64,000 nucleotides of DNA from Arcobacteraceae bacterium. GTDB taxonomy: Bacteria > Campylobacterota > Campylobacteria > Campylobacterales > Arcobacteraceae. The position numbers and the translations under genes are program-made. The notes beneath the pieces were generated by a model. That model searched no databases. It saw only the letters and a program-made list of their open reading frames with translations, and had not been told where the DNA came from. The stretch is taken from positions 1 through 64,000 of the forward strand of contig JAIOSF010000022.1 in NCBI GenBank assembly GCA_021107755.1, read 5' to 3'. Below are positions 18,970 to 28,843 of this stretch, piece after piece; the stretch's first letter is position 1; each line of letters begins with the position of its first letter.

Positions 18970-18979
18970 CTATTTACTT

Positions 18980-19867
18980 TTATTTCATCGACTCTACACC
19001 AGAAATGATCTCAATCAATTCTGTTGTAATTGCAGCCTGTCTTGCTTTATTAAATTCAACCGTTAAATCATTAACTCTCTCTTTTGCATTATTAGTTGCA
19101 TTTTCCATAGCTTGCATTCTTGCACTATGTTCTGCTGCTAATGAATCAATTAAAGAGTAATACATATTAAAATCAACATACTTTGCAGTAAGTTCATTTA
19201 AAATCTCTTCGTCATCATCTGGCTCTACATCTAACATAGATGATGATTGTTGCTCTACTGAAACAGAATTAAGTTCTACTGGTAAAATAGTTTTTGTTTT
19301 TAGCTCCTGTGTAAGCATATTTAAAAACCCATTATATACCATTATTACTTTATCCGTTGCACCAGTATTAAACTCTTCAAAAGCATCAGCAATAAAATCA
19401 GATGCTTTTTCATAAGTTGGAGCAGATGTTAAACCAACAATACTATCAGTTAATTCTCTACCTTGAAAATTAAAGTAATCAATACCTTTTCTTCCCGCTG
19501 CTCTTAATCTTACTGTAGTACCTTTTGAAGAATACTCTTCAATCATGTTTCTAACAGCTTTTATAGTAGTCATATTAAAACCACCACAAAGACCTTTATC
19601 TGCAGTTACAAAAACAATATCAATTGTTTTTGGATTTTCATTAGGAACAAAAGCTCGACTAATATTTGCTTCATCTTGAACATTTGCTATTCTAGTAGCA
19701 ATTTCAGATAAAATATCATTAATTTTTAAAGCATAACTTTTTGCTTGTTCTGACAATTGCTGTGTTCTTCGTAACTTTGCAGAAGAAACAAGCTTCATAG
19801 CTTTTGTTGTCTTCTGTGTATTCTTAACACTTTTTATTTGTCTTGATATATCTTTTAAGTTAGCCAT
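18980..19867 (-). CDS. atpG: F1 ATP synthase gamma subunit
   Basis: This 295-residue central rotor shaft has the N-terminal helix MANLKDISRQIKSVKNTQKTTKAM and the C-terminal helix SARMQAMENATNNAKERVNDL with FNKARQAAITTELIEIISG. VTADKGLCGGFN near residue 90 is the standard core motif. It lies between atpA (12 bases) and atpD (25 bases). Confidence 0.98.
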   Translation of the reverse strand: MANLKDISRQIKSVKNTQKTTKAMKLVSSAKLRRTQQLSEQAKSYALKINDILSEIATRIANVQDEANISRAFVPNENPKTIDIVFVTADKGLCGGFNMTTIKAVRNMIEEYSSKGTTVRLRAAGRKGIDYFNFQGRELTDSIVGLTSAPTYEKASDFIADAFEEFNTGATDKVIMVYNGFLNMLTQELKTKTILPVELNSVSVEQQSSSMLDVEPDDDEEILNELTAKYVDFNMYYSLIDSLAAEHSARMQAMENATNNAKERVNDLTVEFNKARQAAITTELIEIISGVESMK

Positions 19868-19879
19868 TAATTATCCTTC

Positions 19880-21397
19880 TTAGTCTGCTTTAAAGATTGT
19901 TTTAAACTCATTTATAGCAGTTTCAAGAACTTCTTTAATATCATCATCAATTTTCTTTTTAGCATTTAAGTCTGTTAATAAACTTGAATATTTTGATTCA
20001 ATAAATTCATGGAACTCATTTTCAAACTTAACAACATCTGCAGGAGCAATATCATCAATAAATCCATTTACACCAGCATAAAGAATAGCAACTTGTTTTT
20101 CAATAACAAGTGGTTTATTAACACCTTGTTTTAAAAGCTCAACCATTCTTTGACCTCTTTCTAGTTGTGCTCTTGTTGAAGCATCTAGATCTGAAGCAAA
20201 TTGTGCAAATGATTCTAACTCTCTATATTGAGCAAGATCAAGTTTTAATGTACCAGCAACTTGTTTTGTAGCCTTAACCTGTGCAGCTCCACCAACTCTT
20301 GATACAGATAAACCAACATTAATAGCAGGTCTAATTCCTGAGTTAAATAGGTCAGTTTCTAAGAATATTTGTCCATCAGTAATAGAAATTACATTTGTTG
20401 GAATATACGCAGCAACATCACCAGCTTGTGTTTCAATGATTGGTAATGCTGTTAGTGAACCAGCACCTAAATCATCATTTAATTTTGCAGCTCTTTCAAG
20501 TAATCTTGAATGTAGGTAGAAAACATCCCCAGGGTATGCTTCTCGACCTGGAGGTCTTCGTAATAATAATGACATCTCTCTATATGCAACAGCATGTTTA
20601 GATAAATCATCATAGATAATTAAACAGTGTTGACCATTATCTCTAAAGTACTCACCCATTGTAACACCTGCATATGGAGCAAGGAATTGTAATGCAGAAG
20701 ACTCAGATGCACCAGCAGTAACAACTGTTGTATACTCCATAGCACCAGCAGCTTCTAAAGCACCAACAACATTTGCAACTGAAGATGATTTTTGACCAAT
20801 AGCAACATAGATACATTTAACATCTTGCCCTTTTTGGTTAATAATTGCATCTATAGCAACAGTTGTTTTACCAGTTTGTCTATCACCAATGATAAGCTCT
20901 CTTTGCCCTCTTCCAATTGGAACAAGTGCATCAATAGCTTTGATACCAGTTTCTAGTGGTTCATGAACTGATTTTCTAGCCATAATACCAGGTGCTTTTT
21001 CTTCTAATAATCTTTTTTCATTTGATTCTATAGCACCTTTACCATCTACTGGCTCACCAAGTGCATTTACAACACGACCTAGTGCACTAGGACCAACTGG
21101 AATTTCAAGAAGTTCTCCAAGTCTTTTACAAGATGTACCCTCTCTTAAACCTTCACTGCTACCTAATATAACTATACCAACTGCTGACTCTTCTAAGTTA
21201 GATGCAAGACCTCTAGCACCATTTTCAAACTCAACAATCTCACCTGCCATAACATTTTTTAATCCATAAACTTTTGCAATACCATCTGCAAAAGATATAA
21301 TTTTTCCTGTTTCGTTGACATCTACATTTAATTCAAAATTATCAATTCTTTCTTTGATTATAGAACTAATTTCATCTGCTTGAATTTTTGTACTCAT
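19880..21397 (-). CDS. atpA: F1 ATP synthase alpha subunit
   Basis: This 505-residue subunit has the P-loop GDRQTGKT at residues 171-178 and the family signature [17 protein letters not shown] near 365. It is full length with the normal N-terminal helix ([18 protein letters not shown]) that meets the delta subunit. It binds non-catalytic nucleotide and alternates with beta. AAGGAGAATT before the start supports it. Confidence 0.99.
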   Translation of the reverse strand: MSTKIQADEISSIIKERIDNFELNVDVNETGKIISFADGIAKVYGLKNVMAGEIVEFENGARGLASNLEESAVGIVILGSSEGLREGTSCKRLGELLEIPVGPSALGRVVNALGEPVDGKGAIESNEKRLLEEKAPGIMARKSVHEPLETGIKAIDALVPIGRGQRELIIGDRQTGKTTVAIDAIINQKGQDVKCIYVAIGQKSSSVANVVGALEAAGAMEYTTVVTAGASESSALQFLAPYAGVTMGEYFRDNGQHCLIIYDDLSKHAVAYREMSLLLRRPPGREAYPGDVFYLHSRLLERAAKLNDDLGAGSLTALPIIETQAGDVAAYIPTNVISITDGQIFLETDLFNSGIRPAINVGLSVSRVGGAAQVKATKQVAGTLKLDLAQYRELESFAQFASDLDASTRAQLERGQRMVELLKQGVNKPLVIEKQVAILYAGVNGFIDDIAPADVVKFENEFHEFIESKYSSLLTDLNAKKKIDDDIKEVLETAINEFKTIFKAD

Positions 21398-21417
21398 TCA
21401 AATTCTCCTTTATTTTT

Positions 21418-21948
21418 CTAAACTGCTTTTAAAATATGATCAATCATTTGTGATTTTAATCTGCTTTTAGCGAAACCAATTTCACACCCTAGTCCATCTA
21501 TATCAACTTTTATACCATCATAATCACAAATATTTTGTGATAATGTTAAATTCACATCAAATTTTTTAGAAAATTGTCCGTTAAGTTTATCCATATCTTC
21601 AGAGCTTAACTCTTTATTTGTATAAACTACTCCAGTATAAGAGTTACTTAAAACTGCTAATTCTTTATCTAATTCTTTTACTATCTCTGGGATAATATCT
21701 AATCTTTTCTTTTCACCAAGAAGTTTTACTAAATTAACAACTGAAATACTTCCATTATCTAAAAATGATACAATTAATTCAACTTTTTTTTCAACAGATA
21801 AATCTGAAGAACTTAAAATTGAGATGAACTTCTCATCATTAAATGCAGATGCTATTGTTTTTAACTCATTATAAACTAAATTCAAACTATCGTTATCTCT
21901 TTGACTCATCAAAGCTTTAACATATCTTTTTGCTACTAATTCAACCAT
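21418..21948 (-). CDS. atpH: ATP synthase delta (OSCP) subunit
   Basis: This protein of about 176 residues has the OSCP fold: N-terminal MVELVAKRYVKALM and C-terminal DGIKVDIDGLGCEIGFAKSRLKSQM. It joins the top of F1 to the b/b' stalk. A TTG three codons upstream (21957) is possible, but the ATG at 21948 begins one base after the atpF stop. It also has AAAGG at better spacing and matches family N-termini, so it is preferred. Confidence 0.95.
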   Translation of the reverse strand: MVELVAKRYVKALMSQRDNDSLNLVYNELKTIASAFNDEKFISILSSSDLSVEKKVELIVSFLDNGSISVVNLVKLLGEKKRLDIIPEIVKELDKELAVLSNSYTGVVYTNKELSSEDMDKLNGQFSKKFDVNLTLSQNICDYDGIKVDIDGLGCEIGFAKSRLKSQMIDHILKAV

Positions 21949-21949
21949 C

Positions 21950-22462
21950 TTAAGCAACCTTTTTCAATACAATACTTGTTAACTCTTCTTGAGTTAAATC
22001 TATATTCTCATTACTTAATAACTGATCAAGTACGCTTTGAACCACTTCTCTTTTTACTTTTTTCGTTTCAAGCTCTGTTTTTTCATCAAAACTCTTAGAA
22101 AGATTAGCTATCTCTTTTTCCATAGCAACTTCTACTTTTCTTTTTATTGCTTCTATATCGCTATTTGCAGATGATACTAATTCATCAGCAATTTTCTTAG
22201 CGTTTTCAATTTCTTGCTTAGCATTAATAACTTTTTTTTCTGATTCTTTCATCAAATCTTGAACTTTATCTAATTCAGCTTGAATAGATTTTGTTCGATC
22301 AGTAAAAAATGTTTTTAATTTATCTGCTAACAAATAATATATAATAGCAGCAAAAATAAAGAAGTTAACTGTTCTTTCTAATATATCAGTTTGCACATTT
22401 GAATCATTAGCAAGTAATGCTAATGGTGATGCAACCAACATTATAAATAAAATTTTCTTCAT
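21950..22462 (-). CDS. atpF: ATP synthase subunit b
   Basis: This 170-residue peripheral stalk subunit starts with a signal-like hydrophobic segment (MKKILFIMLVASPLALLA). A second membrane helix (VNFFIFAAIIYYLLADKL, about residues 32-50) and a long charged helix to the C-terminus follow. The extra N-terminal signal sequence is common for b subunits in this phylum. The stop is one base before the atpH start. Together with the b' gene upstream it forms a heterodimeric stalk. Confidence 0.94.
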   Translation of the reverse strand: MKKILFIMLVASPLALLANDSNVQTDILERTVNFFIFAAIIYYLLADKLKTFFTDRTKSIQAELDKVQDLMKESEKKVINAKQEIENAKKIADELVSSANSDIEAIKRKVEVAMEKEIANLSKSFDEKTELETKKVKREVVQSVLDQLLSNENIDLTQEELTSIVLKKVA

Positions 22463-22474
22463 TCTTTTACCACC

Positions 22475-22897
22475 TTATATTGAGCTTAGCTTAGCTTTTA
22501 AGCCTTCTTTAAATAGAGGCAAGTTAGAAACTAGAGATTTTTCTAAAGCAACTTTTTCTTCTGCAAGTGTATTGATAAATTGTTCATACTTACCATCCAT
22601 CATACCTTTTGCTTCTGAAAATTTTGCTTCTGTTGTATCAATAGCTTCTGCTTTAGCTTTTTCACGAATTGAAAAAGCCTCTTTTTTAGCTTGAGCAATA
22701 ATACTATTAGCTTCCTCAAGCATACCTTCTACCTCTGCTGCATTGCTTTTAGAGTTTTCCAAATCTGTTTTAATTTGTAAATCTCTATCATCCATATGCT
22801 TAAATAAAGGCTTGTAAAGACAGCTATTTAGCCTTGCAAGTACTAATAAAAACACTAAAGCTGAACCAAGTAGCAATATTGGACTTATGTCTAACAT
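22475..22897 (-). CDS. atpF': ATP synthase subunit b'
   Basis: This 140-residue protein has one membrane helix near the N-terminus (ISPILLLGSALVFLLVLARL), then FKHMDDRDLQIKTDLENSKS and a continuous charged helix. It is the shorter partner of subunit b. It begins the ATP synthase run, with GGAGAAAT before the start and a 98-base gap to parB that may hold a promoter. Genes for subunits a and c are not in the window, as usual in Campylobacterota. Confidence 0.92.
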   Translation of the reverse strand: MLDISPILLLGSALVFLLVLARLNSCLYKPLFKHMDDRDLQIKTDLENSKSNAAEVEGMLEEANSIIAQAKKEAFSIREKAKAEAIDTTEAKFSEAKGMMDGKYEQFINTLAEEKVALEKSLVSNLPLFKEGLKAKLSSI

Positions 22898-22995
22898 CTA
22901 TTTCTCCATACAATTTTTACAGTTTAGTTACACTAAAACTTGCGGGTATTGTATCGAAAGGAAACTATAATTTATATTAAAGCTGGTTATGATTT

Positions 22996-23856
22996 TTATT
23001 GATTTTGAAAATAATTCAGTATATTTTCTATATCATCTTGTGAGTTGATTTTTATTTTAAAGTAGTTTTTATCCACTTTTATTTCTAAATTTTTATTGCT
23101 AAGCTCTTTTTTTAAGCTATCTAGAGGCTTATAATCAATATTTATTTTATTGTCTATTTTTTGTACAGTTTCTTGTGTAGATTCTGTATTTTCTTTTATT
23201 TTTTTAACTAGTATTTCTGTTTCTCTTACACTTAATTTTTGTCCAATGATAGAATCAATGATCAATTTTTGCTCATCTTCACTTAAACCAACAATAAGTT
23301 TTGCATGTCCAAGGGTAATTTTTTCACTTCCTAACATTTTTTGCGCATAGTTACTAAGGGTCAAAAGTCTTAAAATATTTGATATACTACTTCTACTTTT
23401 CGAAACAAGATTTGCTAACTCTTCATGTGTAATATTATAATCATTAATTAAACCAGCATAAGAATATGCTACTTCAATAACATTTAAATCATCTCTTTGA
23501 ATATTTTCTATAAGTGCTAACTCTCGTAGTTTTGTATTATCAACATCAAATACAATCGCTTTGATCAGCGTAATACCAGCTAGCTTAGTAGCTCTAAGTC
23601 TTCTCTCCCCTGCAATCAAAAGATATTTATCTTTATCTCTTGTAACTGCAATTGGTTGCATTAATCCGTTTTTGACTATTGAATTACTTAATTCTTTAAG
23701 TTTTTCCTCATTAAATATTTTTCTTGGTTGATAAGGATTTACTTCAATATCATCTACATGTATCTCTAAAACATCACTTTTACTGATATCATTATTGTTC
23801 TGATAAGCTGTTTCAATTTCACCTAATAGTTCACCCAATCCTCTACCTAATGCCAT
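22996..23856 (-). CDS. parB: Chromosome partitioning protein ParB
   Basis: This 286-residue protein has the ParB/Srx CTPase domain (VDDIEVNPYQPRKIF, then LIAGERRLRATKLAG near residue 88) and a helix-turn-helix (ITHEELANLVSKSRSSISNILRLL, about 135-160). A C-terminal dimer domain ends the protein. It loads at parS sites near the origin and slides as a CTP clamp, helping segregate chromosomes with ParA, whose gene ends 10 bases upstream. No parS palindrome (TGTTTCACGTGAAACA type) was noticed in the window. Confidence 0.96.
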   Translation of the reverse strand: MALGRGLGELLGEIETAYQNNNDISKSDVLEIHVDDIEVNPYQPRKIFNEEKLKELSNSIVKNGLMQPIAVTRDKDKYLLIAGERRLRATKLAGITLIKAIVFDVDNTKLRELALIENIQRDDLNVIEVAYSYAGLINDYNITHEELANLVSKSRSSISNILRLLTLSNYAQKMLGSEKITLGHAKLIVGLSEDEQKLIIDSIIGQKLSVRETEILVKKIKENTESTQETVQKIDNKINIDYKPLDSLKKELSNKNLEIKVDKNYFKIKINSQDDIENILNYFQNQ

Positions 23857-23866
23857 AAGTAACCCT

Positions 23867-24646
23867 TTATTTCAAAATAGATTTTGCCAAATTAGTATAC
23901 GCTTTTGTTCCACTTGATTTCTCATCATATAACATAATTGGCTTACCAAAACTAGGACTTTCTGCTAATTTTATATTTCGTGGAATCACAACATACGACT
24001 CATCGTTGAGTTTAAATAGTTTTGATTCAAAATGTTTTGCAAGGTCAGAAAATACTTGCTTAGATAAATTATTTTGTGCACTATACATAGTTGGTAAAAA
24101 ACCTTTTATCTCTAATTGTCTATTTATAGTTTGTCGAATAAGCTTTACTGTATTTAAAAGTTGTGCTAAACCCTCTAGAGCAAAAAATTCACACTGAATT
24201 GGTATAAGTACTGATGTTGCAGCACTTAAAGTATTGATTGTAAGTGGTCCTAGTGCTGGTGGTGAATCAATGATAATAAAGTCATAATCATTTTTAATTG
24301 GATCAAGTTTTCTTTTTAATACTAACTCTCTGTCTTTTGTATTTTTATAAAACTCTTTTTCAATCCCTACTAAACCAATATTAGAAGGTGCTACAAAAAG
24401 ATTTTCAATATCTTTCACATCTAAAACAATATCTTGTAAATCTTTAGTACCTAACATAACATGGTACAGATTATATTCATATGAATCTCTATGAAAGCCA
24501 AGACTTGTTGTAGCATTTGATTGTGGATCTGCATCAATTAAAAGAACTCTTTTACCCTCTAAGGCTAAAGCAGCACTTAAATTAACAGCAGTAGTAGTTT
24601 TACCTACTCCACCCTTTTGGTTTGCGATTGTTATAACTTCCGTCAT
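23867..24646 (-). CDS. parA: Chromosome partitioning ATPase ParA (Soj)
   Basis: This 259-residue deviant Walker ATPase has KGGVGKTT at residues 11-18, VLLIDADPQSNATTSLG near 34-50 and FIIIDSPPALGPLT near 120. It lacks an N-terminal DNA-binding extension, so it is the chromosomal Soj type. It binds DNA non-specifically in its ATP form and is driven by ParB. The start overlaps the birA stop by four bases. Confidence 0.97.
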   Translation of the reverse strand: MTEVITIANQKGGVGKTTTAVNLSAALALEGKRVLLIDADPQSNATTSLGFHRDSYEYNLYHVMLGTKDLQDIVLDVKDIENLFVAPSNIGLVGIEKEFYKNTKDRELVLKRKLDPIKNDYDFIIIDSPPALGPLTINTLSAATSVLIPIQCEFFALEGLAQLLNTVKLIRQTINRQLEIKGFLPTMYSAQNNLSKQVFSDLAKHFESKLFKLNDESYVVIPRNIKLAESPSFGKPIMLYDEKSSGTKAYTNLAKSILK

Positions 24647-25278
24647 CTTAAACTAAATACCTTTTTATTGTCTATAAATATAGAGCCATCACCATTCAGT
24701 TGAGCTGTCTTAAGTGAGACTTTTTTATTATCTATTGTGGTTTTATAAACTTTACTTTTTTCAAATTCTATCGAAAACTTACTAAAAATTTGCTTCCAAG
24801 TTTTTTTTCTCAATAGATAAAAAAAATACTCTTTTAATAACCCCTCTATATCTACATTAATATCTAAAGAACTGTAAGTATTCTCTATAGCAACTAAATT
24901 TAATCCTATACCACAAAATACCAAATCACCCTTAATATTTGTTATTGTGCCACCAATTTTATTTTCATTGATATAAAAATCATTTGGCCACTTTAACCAA
25001 ACATTAGAACCAAGTTTTTCTAAAACCTCTTTTAATAAAAAACTAAAATATATTGAATACGATTGAATAGGTAAATCTTCAGGTAATAAACCTTTATGGA
25101 TAACAAATGAGAAAAAAAGATTTCCTTTTAAGCCAACCCATTTATTGTCTCGACTCCCTATTCCATCTGTTTGATTGTTTGTTGCTACAGCTAATGGCTT
25201 GTTATATCCATTTGTTTGGATAAATTCTTTTAAATATGTATGGGTAGAGTTTATACTCTTAAGATATATTATCTCCAA
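24643..25278 (-). CDS. birA: Biotin-protein ligase (BirA, catalytic type)
   Basis: This 211-residue protein has the ligase core: TDGIGSRDNKWVGLKGNLFFSF (biotinyl-AMP loop, near residues 37-58), WLKWPNDFYINENKIGG and GIGLNL. It lacks the N-terminal DNA-binding domain of the E. coli repressor, so it should only attach biotin to carboxylase carrier proteins. The start is TTG at 25278, overlapping the end of fmt by 20 bases; it gives the family N-terminus MEIIYLKSINST and no later ATG would. No strong ribosome-binding site is seen, so coupling to fmt is likely. Confidence 0.92.
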   Translation of the reverse strand: MEIIYLKSINSTHTYLKEFIQTNGYNKPLAVATNNQTDGIGSRDNKWVGLKGNLFFSFVIHKGLLPEDLPIQSYSIYFSFLLKEVLEKLGSNVWLKWPNDFYINENKIGGTITNIKGDLVFCGIGLNLVAIENTYSSLDINVDIEGLLKEYFFYLLRKKTWKQIFSKFSIEFEKSKVYKTTIDNKKVSLKTAQLNGDGSIFIDNKKVFSLR

Positions 25279-26182
25279 TTTCTAACCTCGCTCCTCTAAT
25301 GTAATCAACAACATTCATCTGTTTCTTTGATTGTGGTTGAACATCTATAATTTTTATAGTCCCTTTATGACAACCTACAACAATATATTCTTTTTCTATT
25401 GCAAGAATTTGTGCTGGTTTATTTACAGATTCTGTTTCAAGTAACTCACAAGTTTTAACCTTAAGACCATTTTTTAAATATATATCTGGCCATGTTTTAT
25501 AAGCTCTATACTTATTATAAACTAATTTTGCATCGTTAAAATTTACAATACCATCTTTTTTATTTACTTTTTTACAATGAGATACTAAAGTTAAGTTTTG
25601 TTTCTTTGGTTGAATTTTTTCAAAATTTTCTAAGATTTCGATTGTTAATTTTGCTGCAACTATTGATAACTTATCAAACAGTTCCGCTACAACTGTATCT
25701 TTATCTATTTTAACATACTTATACCCTAAAATATCTCCACTATCAAGTCCAATATCCATATTCATAGCAGTTACGCCTGTAAATTTATCATCGTTAAGTA
25801 AACTTTGTTGTATTGGACTAGCTCCTCTATATAAAGGAAGTAAAGATGCATGTAGGTTTATACAAGGTGCAATATCCAAAACTTCTTTTGGTAATATTTG
25901 TCCATAGGCTGCAACAATTATAATATCTGGTTGCAGTGTTGATATATTTTCTATTGCACTTTTCTCTTTAAGTGAAATTGGCTGGCATATTGGTAAACTC
26001 AATCCATTTTCCAAACAAAACTTTTTAATATGGGGAGGGGTTAACTCTTGATGTCTACCTACTGGTTTATCTGGTTGAGTAAAAAGGGCTACTACATTAT
26101 AATCATTTTCTAATAATTCTTGAAAAATAATAGTCGCATAATCAGGTGTTCCCATAAAAACTATTCGTTGTTTTTTATGCAT
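25259..26182 (-). CDS. fmt: Methionyl-tRNA formyltransferase
   Basis: This 307-residue enzyme has the formyl-transfer core (FMGTPDYATIIFQELL, NLHASLLPLYRGASPIQ with the catalytic Asn-His) and D144-type residues in MDIGLDSGDIL. A C-terminal tRNA-binding domain begins near residue 205. It formylates initiator Met-tRNA using 10-formyl-tetrahydrofolate. It sits between proB and birA on the minus strand in a continuous operon from obgE. Confidence 0.97.
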   Translation of the reverse strand: MHKKQRIVFMGTPDYATIIFQELLENDYNVVALFTQPDKPVGRHQELTPPHIKKFCLENGLSLPICQPISLKEKSAIENISTLQPDIIIVAAYGQILPKEVLDIAPCINLHASLLPLYRGASPIQQSLLNDDKFTGVTAMNMDIGLDSGDILGYKYVKIDKDTVVAELFDKLSIVAAKLTIEILENFEKIQPKKQNLTLVSHCKKVNKKDGIVNFNDAKLVYNKYRAYKTWPDIYLKNGLKVKTCELLETESVNKPAQILAIEKEYIVVGCHKGTIKIIDVQPQSKKQMNVVDYIRGARLEIGDNIS

Positions 26183-26196
26183 AAATCTATCCTTTT

Positions 26197-26958
26197 TTAT
26201 TGAGCTTTAAATAAAGTTCCATTGTTGTGTAGATTATCAAGAAGATATTCTTTTGCACAAGTTAAATCAAATCCACTACTTAAAAACATTTTTTTGTTGT
26301 TTTTTATTAAAAAATCTGCTGCTTTAAGTTTTGTCACTATCCCACCTGTAGCAAATTCACTATTTGCACTATGTTTTTGCTTTAATTGTTCACTATCAAT
26401 AGTATGTACAATTTTTTGAAGTTTTGCATCACTATTTTCATGAGGATTTTTATCAAAAAAACCATCTATATCAGTTAAGATTGACAATAGTTCACAATCA
26501 AAATAGTGTGTAACATATGCCGCTAATTGATCATTATCACCAAAGACAAGTTCCTCAATAGCTGTTACATCATTTTCATTAATAATAGGTACTACCTTAT
26601 TTTCCAATAAAGTGTTTATTGCATCTTTTGCATGAGCTAATCTATTCATATCTGAAAAAAGTGTTGCCTCTATTAGTACTTGCGAACAAATAATATTATA
26701 TTTTGCAAATTCTGTTCTATATGTATGCATCAAAAGTGGTTGTCCAATAGATGCTAAAGCTTGCTTATTTGCTATAACTTTTTTATCAAGTGGTAATAGT
26801 GTATATCCAGCTGCTACAGCACCCGAACTTACAAGTATAACTTCGTACTTCTTTTGAAGTTTTGAGATAAACTCAACTAAATTATCTAACCTTCTATGTG
26901 CTATATCACCCTCTTGTGTTAATACTGCACTTCCAACTTTTAATACTATTCGTTGCAT
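26197..26958 (-). CDS. proB: Glutamate 5-kinase, short form without PUA domain
   Basis: This 253-residue amino acid kinase has VLKVGSAVLT at the start, VSSGAVAAG near 44-52, INENDVTA and FGDNDQLAAYV. It phosphorylates glutamate in the first step of proline synthesis. The C-terminal PUA domain present in E. coli ProB is absent, as in other Campylobacterota. The first base of its ATG is the last base of the obgE stop, so translation is coupled. As proline is an osmolyte, it complements the ectoine genes, though it is far from them. Confidence 0.96.
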   Translation of the reverse strand: MQRIVLKVGSAVLTQEGDIAHRRLDNLVEFISKLQKKYEVILVSSGAVAAGYTLLPLDKKVIANKQALASIGQPLLMHTYRTEFAKYNIICSQVLIEATLFSDMNRLAHAKDAINTLLENKVVPIINENDVTAIEELVFGDNDQLAAYVTHYFDCELLSILTDIDGFFDKNPHENSDAKLQKIVHTIDSEQLKQKHSANSEFATGGIVTKLKAADFLIKNNKKMFLSSGFDLTCAKEYLLDNLHNNGTLFKAQ

Positions 26959-28046
26959 TAGTCCCTACTTATTAAATCATATAATGCAAATTTAATAGGT
27001 TCAATATTTTGTTTAGTAGCCGATGATATTGGTAATACAAAATATGGTAAATTTTCATCATATCTATTATATGTCAAATCTTGAAGAAAATAACTTTTGT
27101 CTTTGTCAAAAGCAAAACTATTTTCTTTTGTTGTCTCTAAGCCTATTGCTTTTATAAAACCTTCAACTTTTTCATTGAGTTCTTCTTGTGGTATTGCATC
27201 TATTTTTGTTAACGCAATTGCAAATTTTCTACTAGCTAATTCAGGTGAGAACTTTTCTACTTCCTCTTGTAGTACATTATATTGATCTAACATCTCCCTA
27301 TGGTTTGCCATATCTATCATATAAAGAAGTGTTTTTGTTCTTTCAATATGTTTTAAAAACTCAATCCCTAAACCTCGCCCTTCTGCAGCACCCTCTATAA
27401 TTCCAGGAATATCAGCTGCCACAAAAGAGTTATAATCTCCAACTTCAACAACCCCAAGCTTTGGAGTAAGTGTTGTAAACTCATAATTTGCCACTTGAGG
27501 TTTTGCATTTGATATTGTTGAGATAAGTGTTGATTTTCCAACATTTGGATATCCAACAACACCAACATCCGCAATAAGTTTTAACTCTAATCTTACAAGT
27601 CTTTTTTCACCCATAAGTCCTGGTTGTGCATATGTTGGTGTTTGGTTTCTTGAATTTTTAAAGTGTGTATTTCCAAGGCCACCCTTTCCACCTTCTAAAA
27701 ATAAAACTTTTTGTTTATCTTCAGTAAGATCAAATAAAACTTCTTCTGTTTCTTCATCAATTACAATAGTTCCAGGTGGTACTTTTAATACAATAGGTTT
27801 TGCAGATTTTCCACTACAATTTCGCCCCATACCAGGCTGACCATTATCTGCTTTCACATTATGGCACCCTTTATAGTTTGATAGTGTATCAGTGTTATTA
27901 TCTACTTCAAAGTAAACATCTCCACCTCTTCCACCATCTCCACCATCTGGTCCACCTTGAACCACAAACTTCTCTTTTCTAAATGAAACACATCCTGCTC
28001 CACCTTTTCCAGACTTTACTGAAAAACTAGCACTATCTACAAACAT
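26958..28046 (-). CDS. obgE: GTPase ObgE/CgtA
   Basis: This 362-residue protein has the glycine-rich Obg fold (residues 1-155, with [15 protein letters not shown]) and a G domain. Its motifs are GYPNVGKST (G1, near 168), [16 protein letters not shown] (G3) and LTKID (G4). The lineage-specific C-terminal domain is short. It binds the large ribosomal subunit and acts in assembly and stress response. It starts an operon obgE-proB-fmt-birA-parA-parB, with GTAGGAGAATT before the ATG and its own promoter region (see 28064-28124). Confidence 0.97.
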   Translation of the reverse strand: MFVDSASFSVKSGKGGAGCVSFRKEKFVVQGGPDGGDGGRGGDVYFEVDNNTDTLSNYKGCHNVKADNGQPGMGRNCSGKSAKPIVLKVPPGTIVIDEETEEVLFDLTEDKQKVLFLEGGKGGLGNTHFKNSRNQTPTYAQPGLMGEKRLVRLELKLIADVGVVGYPNVGKSTLISTISNAKPQVANYEFTTLTPKLGVVEVGDYNSFVAADIPGIIEGAAEGRGLGIEFLKHIERTKTLLYMIDMANHREMLDQYNVLQEEVEKFSPELASRKFAIALTKIDAIPQEELNEKVEGFIKAIGLETTKENSFAFDKDKSYFLQDLTYNRYDENLPYFVLPISSATKQNIEPIKFALYDLISRD

Positions 28047-28063
28047 ATAATTCTCCTACTAGT

Positions 28064-28124
28064 GTTAAGTATTGAGTAATAAAAGTTAAATTATACTTAA
28101 CTCTTAGCACTTAGCACTTAGCAC
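28064..28124 (-). promoter_or_regulatory. obgE promoter region with three tandem GTGCTAA repeats and an inverted repeat
   Basis: On the minus strand a TATAAT -10 lies at 28095-28090, 44 bases before obgE. Just upstream are three head-to-tail copies of GTGCTAA (plus-strand TTAGCAC at 28104-28110, 28111-28117 and 28118-28124). Arms GTTAAGTAT (28064-28072) and ATACTTAAC (28093-28101) flank the leader and could fold the 5' end of the mRNA. GTGCTAA equals the right half of a CIRCE element but the paired half is absent. That this region is a promoter is inference. Confidence 0.5.
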
Positions 28125-28136
28125 TTTTCTAATTAA

Positions 28137-28170
28137 AAAAGGGTATCAAGGAAAATTCCTCAATACCCTT
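28137..28170 (-). terminator. Terminator of the rplU-rpmA operon
   Basis: On the minus strand an interrupted stem (GGGTATTGAGGA with TCCTTGATACCC, plus positions 28141-28168) is followed by a run of six T residues and an AT-rich tail. It lies 27 bases after the rpmA stop. Confidence 0.85.
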
Positions 28171-28196
28171 TAAATTCAAGTTGTTAAAAATTTCGA

Positions 28197-28451
28197 TTAC
28201 GAAGCGTAAACAGAAACTTTCTTTCTTTTTTTATCTTTTTGTTCGAATTTAACAACACCATCTATTAAAGAATAAATTGTGTGATCTTTTCCAATTCCAA
28301 CATTAGCACCTACATGTACTTTTGTACCTCTTTGTCTTAAAATGATGTTACCAGCAACTACTGCTTCTCCACCAAATTTCTTAACTCCTAGTCTTCTACC
28401 AGCTGAGTCTCTGTTATTATTAGTACTACCTTGACCTTTCTTGTGAGCCAT
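28197..28451 (-). CDS. rpmA: 50S ribosomal protein L27
   Basis: An 84-residue L27 beginning [24 protein letters not shown], with the family core [24 protein letters not shown]. No N-terminal pre-sequence of the Firmicutes kind is present. It is cotranscribed with rplU, 10 bases away. Confidence 0.98.
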   Translation of the reverse strand: MAHKKGQGSTNNNRDSAGRRLGVKKFGGEAVVAGNIILRQRGTKVHVGANVGIGKDHTIYSLIDGVVKFEQKDKKRKKVSVYAS

Positions 28452-28461
28452 ATTATATTCC

Positions 28462-28770
28462 TTATGCTGCTATTTTAGTAATTTTAACTTTTGTGAAGCT
28501 TCTTCTGAAACCTCTTTTAACTTTACTATCTTTTCTTCTTCGTTTTTTGAAGATAACAACTTTCTTGTCTCTTCCTTCAACGATAACTTCAGCTGTTACT
28601 TTGGCACTTGCTACTGCTTCACCAGTTGTTAATGCTTTACCATCGTTTACAGCTATTACTTCTGTGAATTCTACTGTTTCTTTAGGTGCTTTACTTAATA
28701 AATCAACATTTAAAATATCACCCTCTGATACTTTATACTGTTTTCCACCTGTTTTGATAATTGCGTACAT
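28462..28770 (-). CDS. rplU: 50S ribosomal protein L21
   Basis: A 102-residue L21 starting [18 protein letters not shown] and ending with the basic [23 protein letters not shown] tail typical of the family. It is first in the rplU-rpmA operon, preceded by GAGGATAAGC. Confidence 0.98.
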   Translation of the reverse strand: MYAIIKTGGKQYKVSEGDILNVDLLSKAPKETVEFTEVIAVNDGKALTTGEAVASAKVTAEVIVEGRDKKVVIFKKRRRKDSKVKRGFRRSFTKVKITKIAA

Positions 28771-28843
28771 GAGCTTATCCTCTTAAAATTTATGAAGCGA
28801 ATTATACTCAAAAATACTTTAAACTTTCTTTAAGAGATTTTAT

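Noticed and set aside
28104-28124. A CIRCE element before obgE
   Set aside because: Only direct half-sites are present; there is no TTAGCAC-N9-GTGCTAA arrangement with proper spacing.
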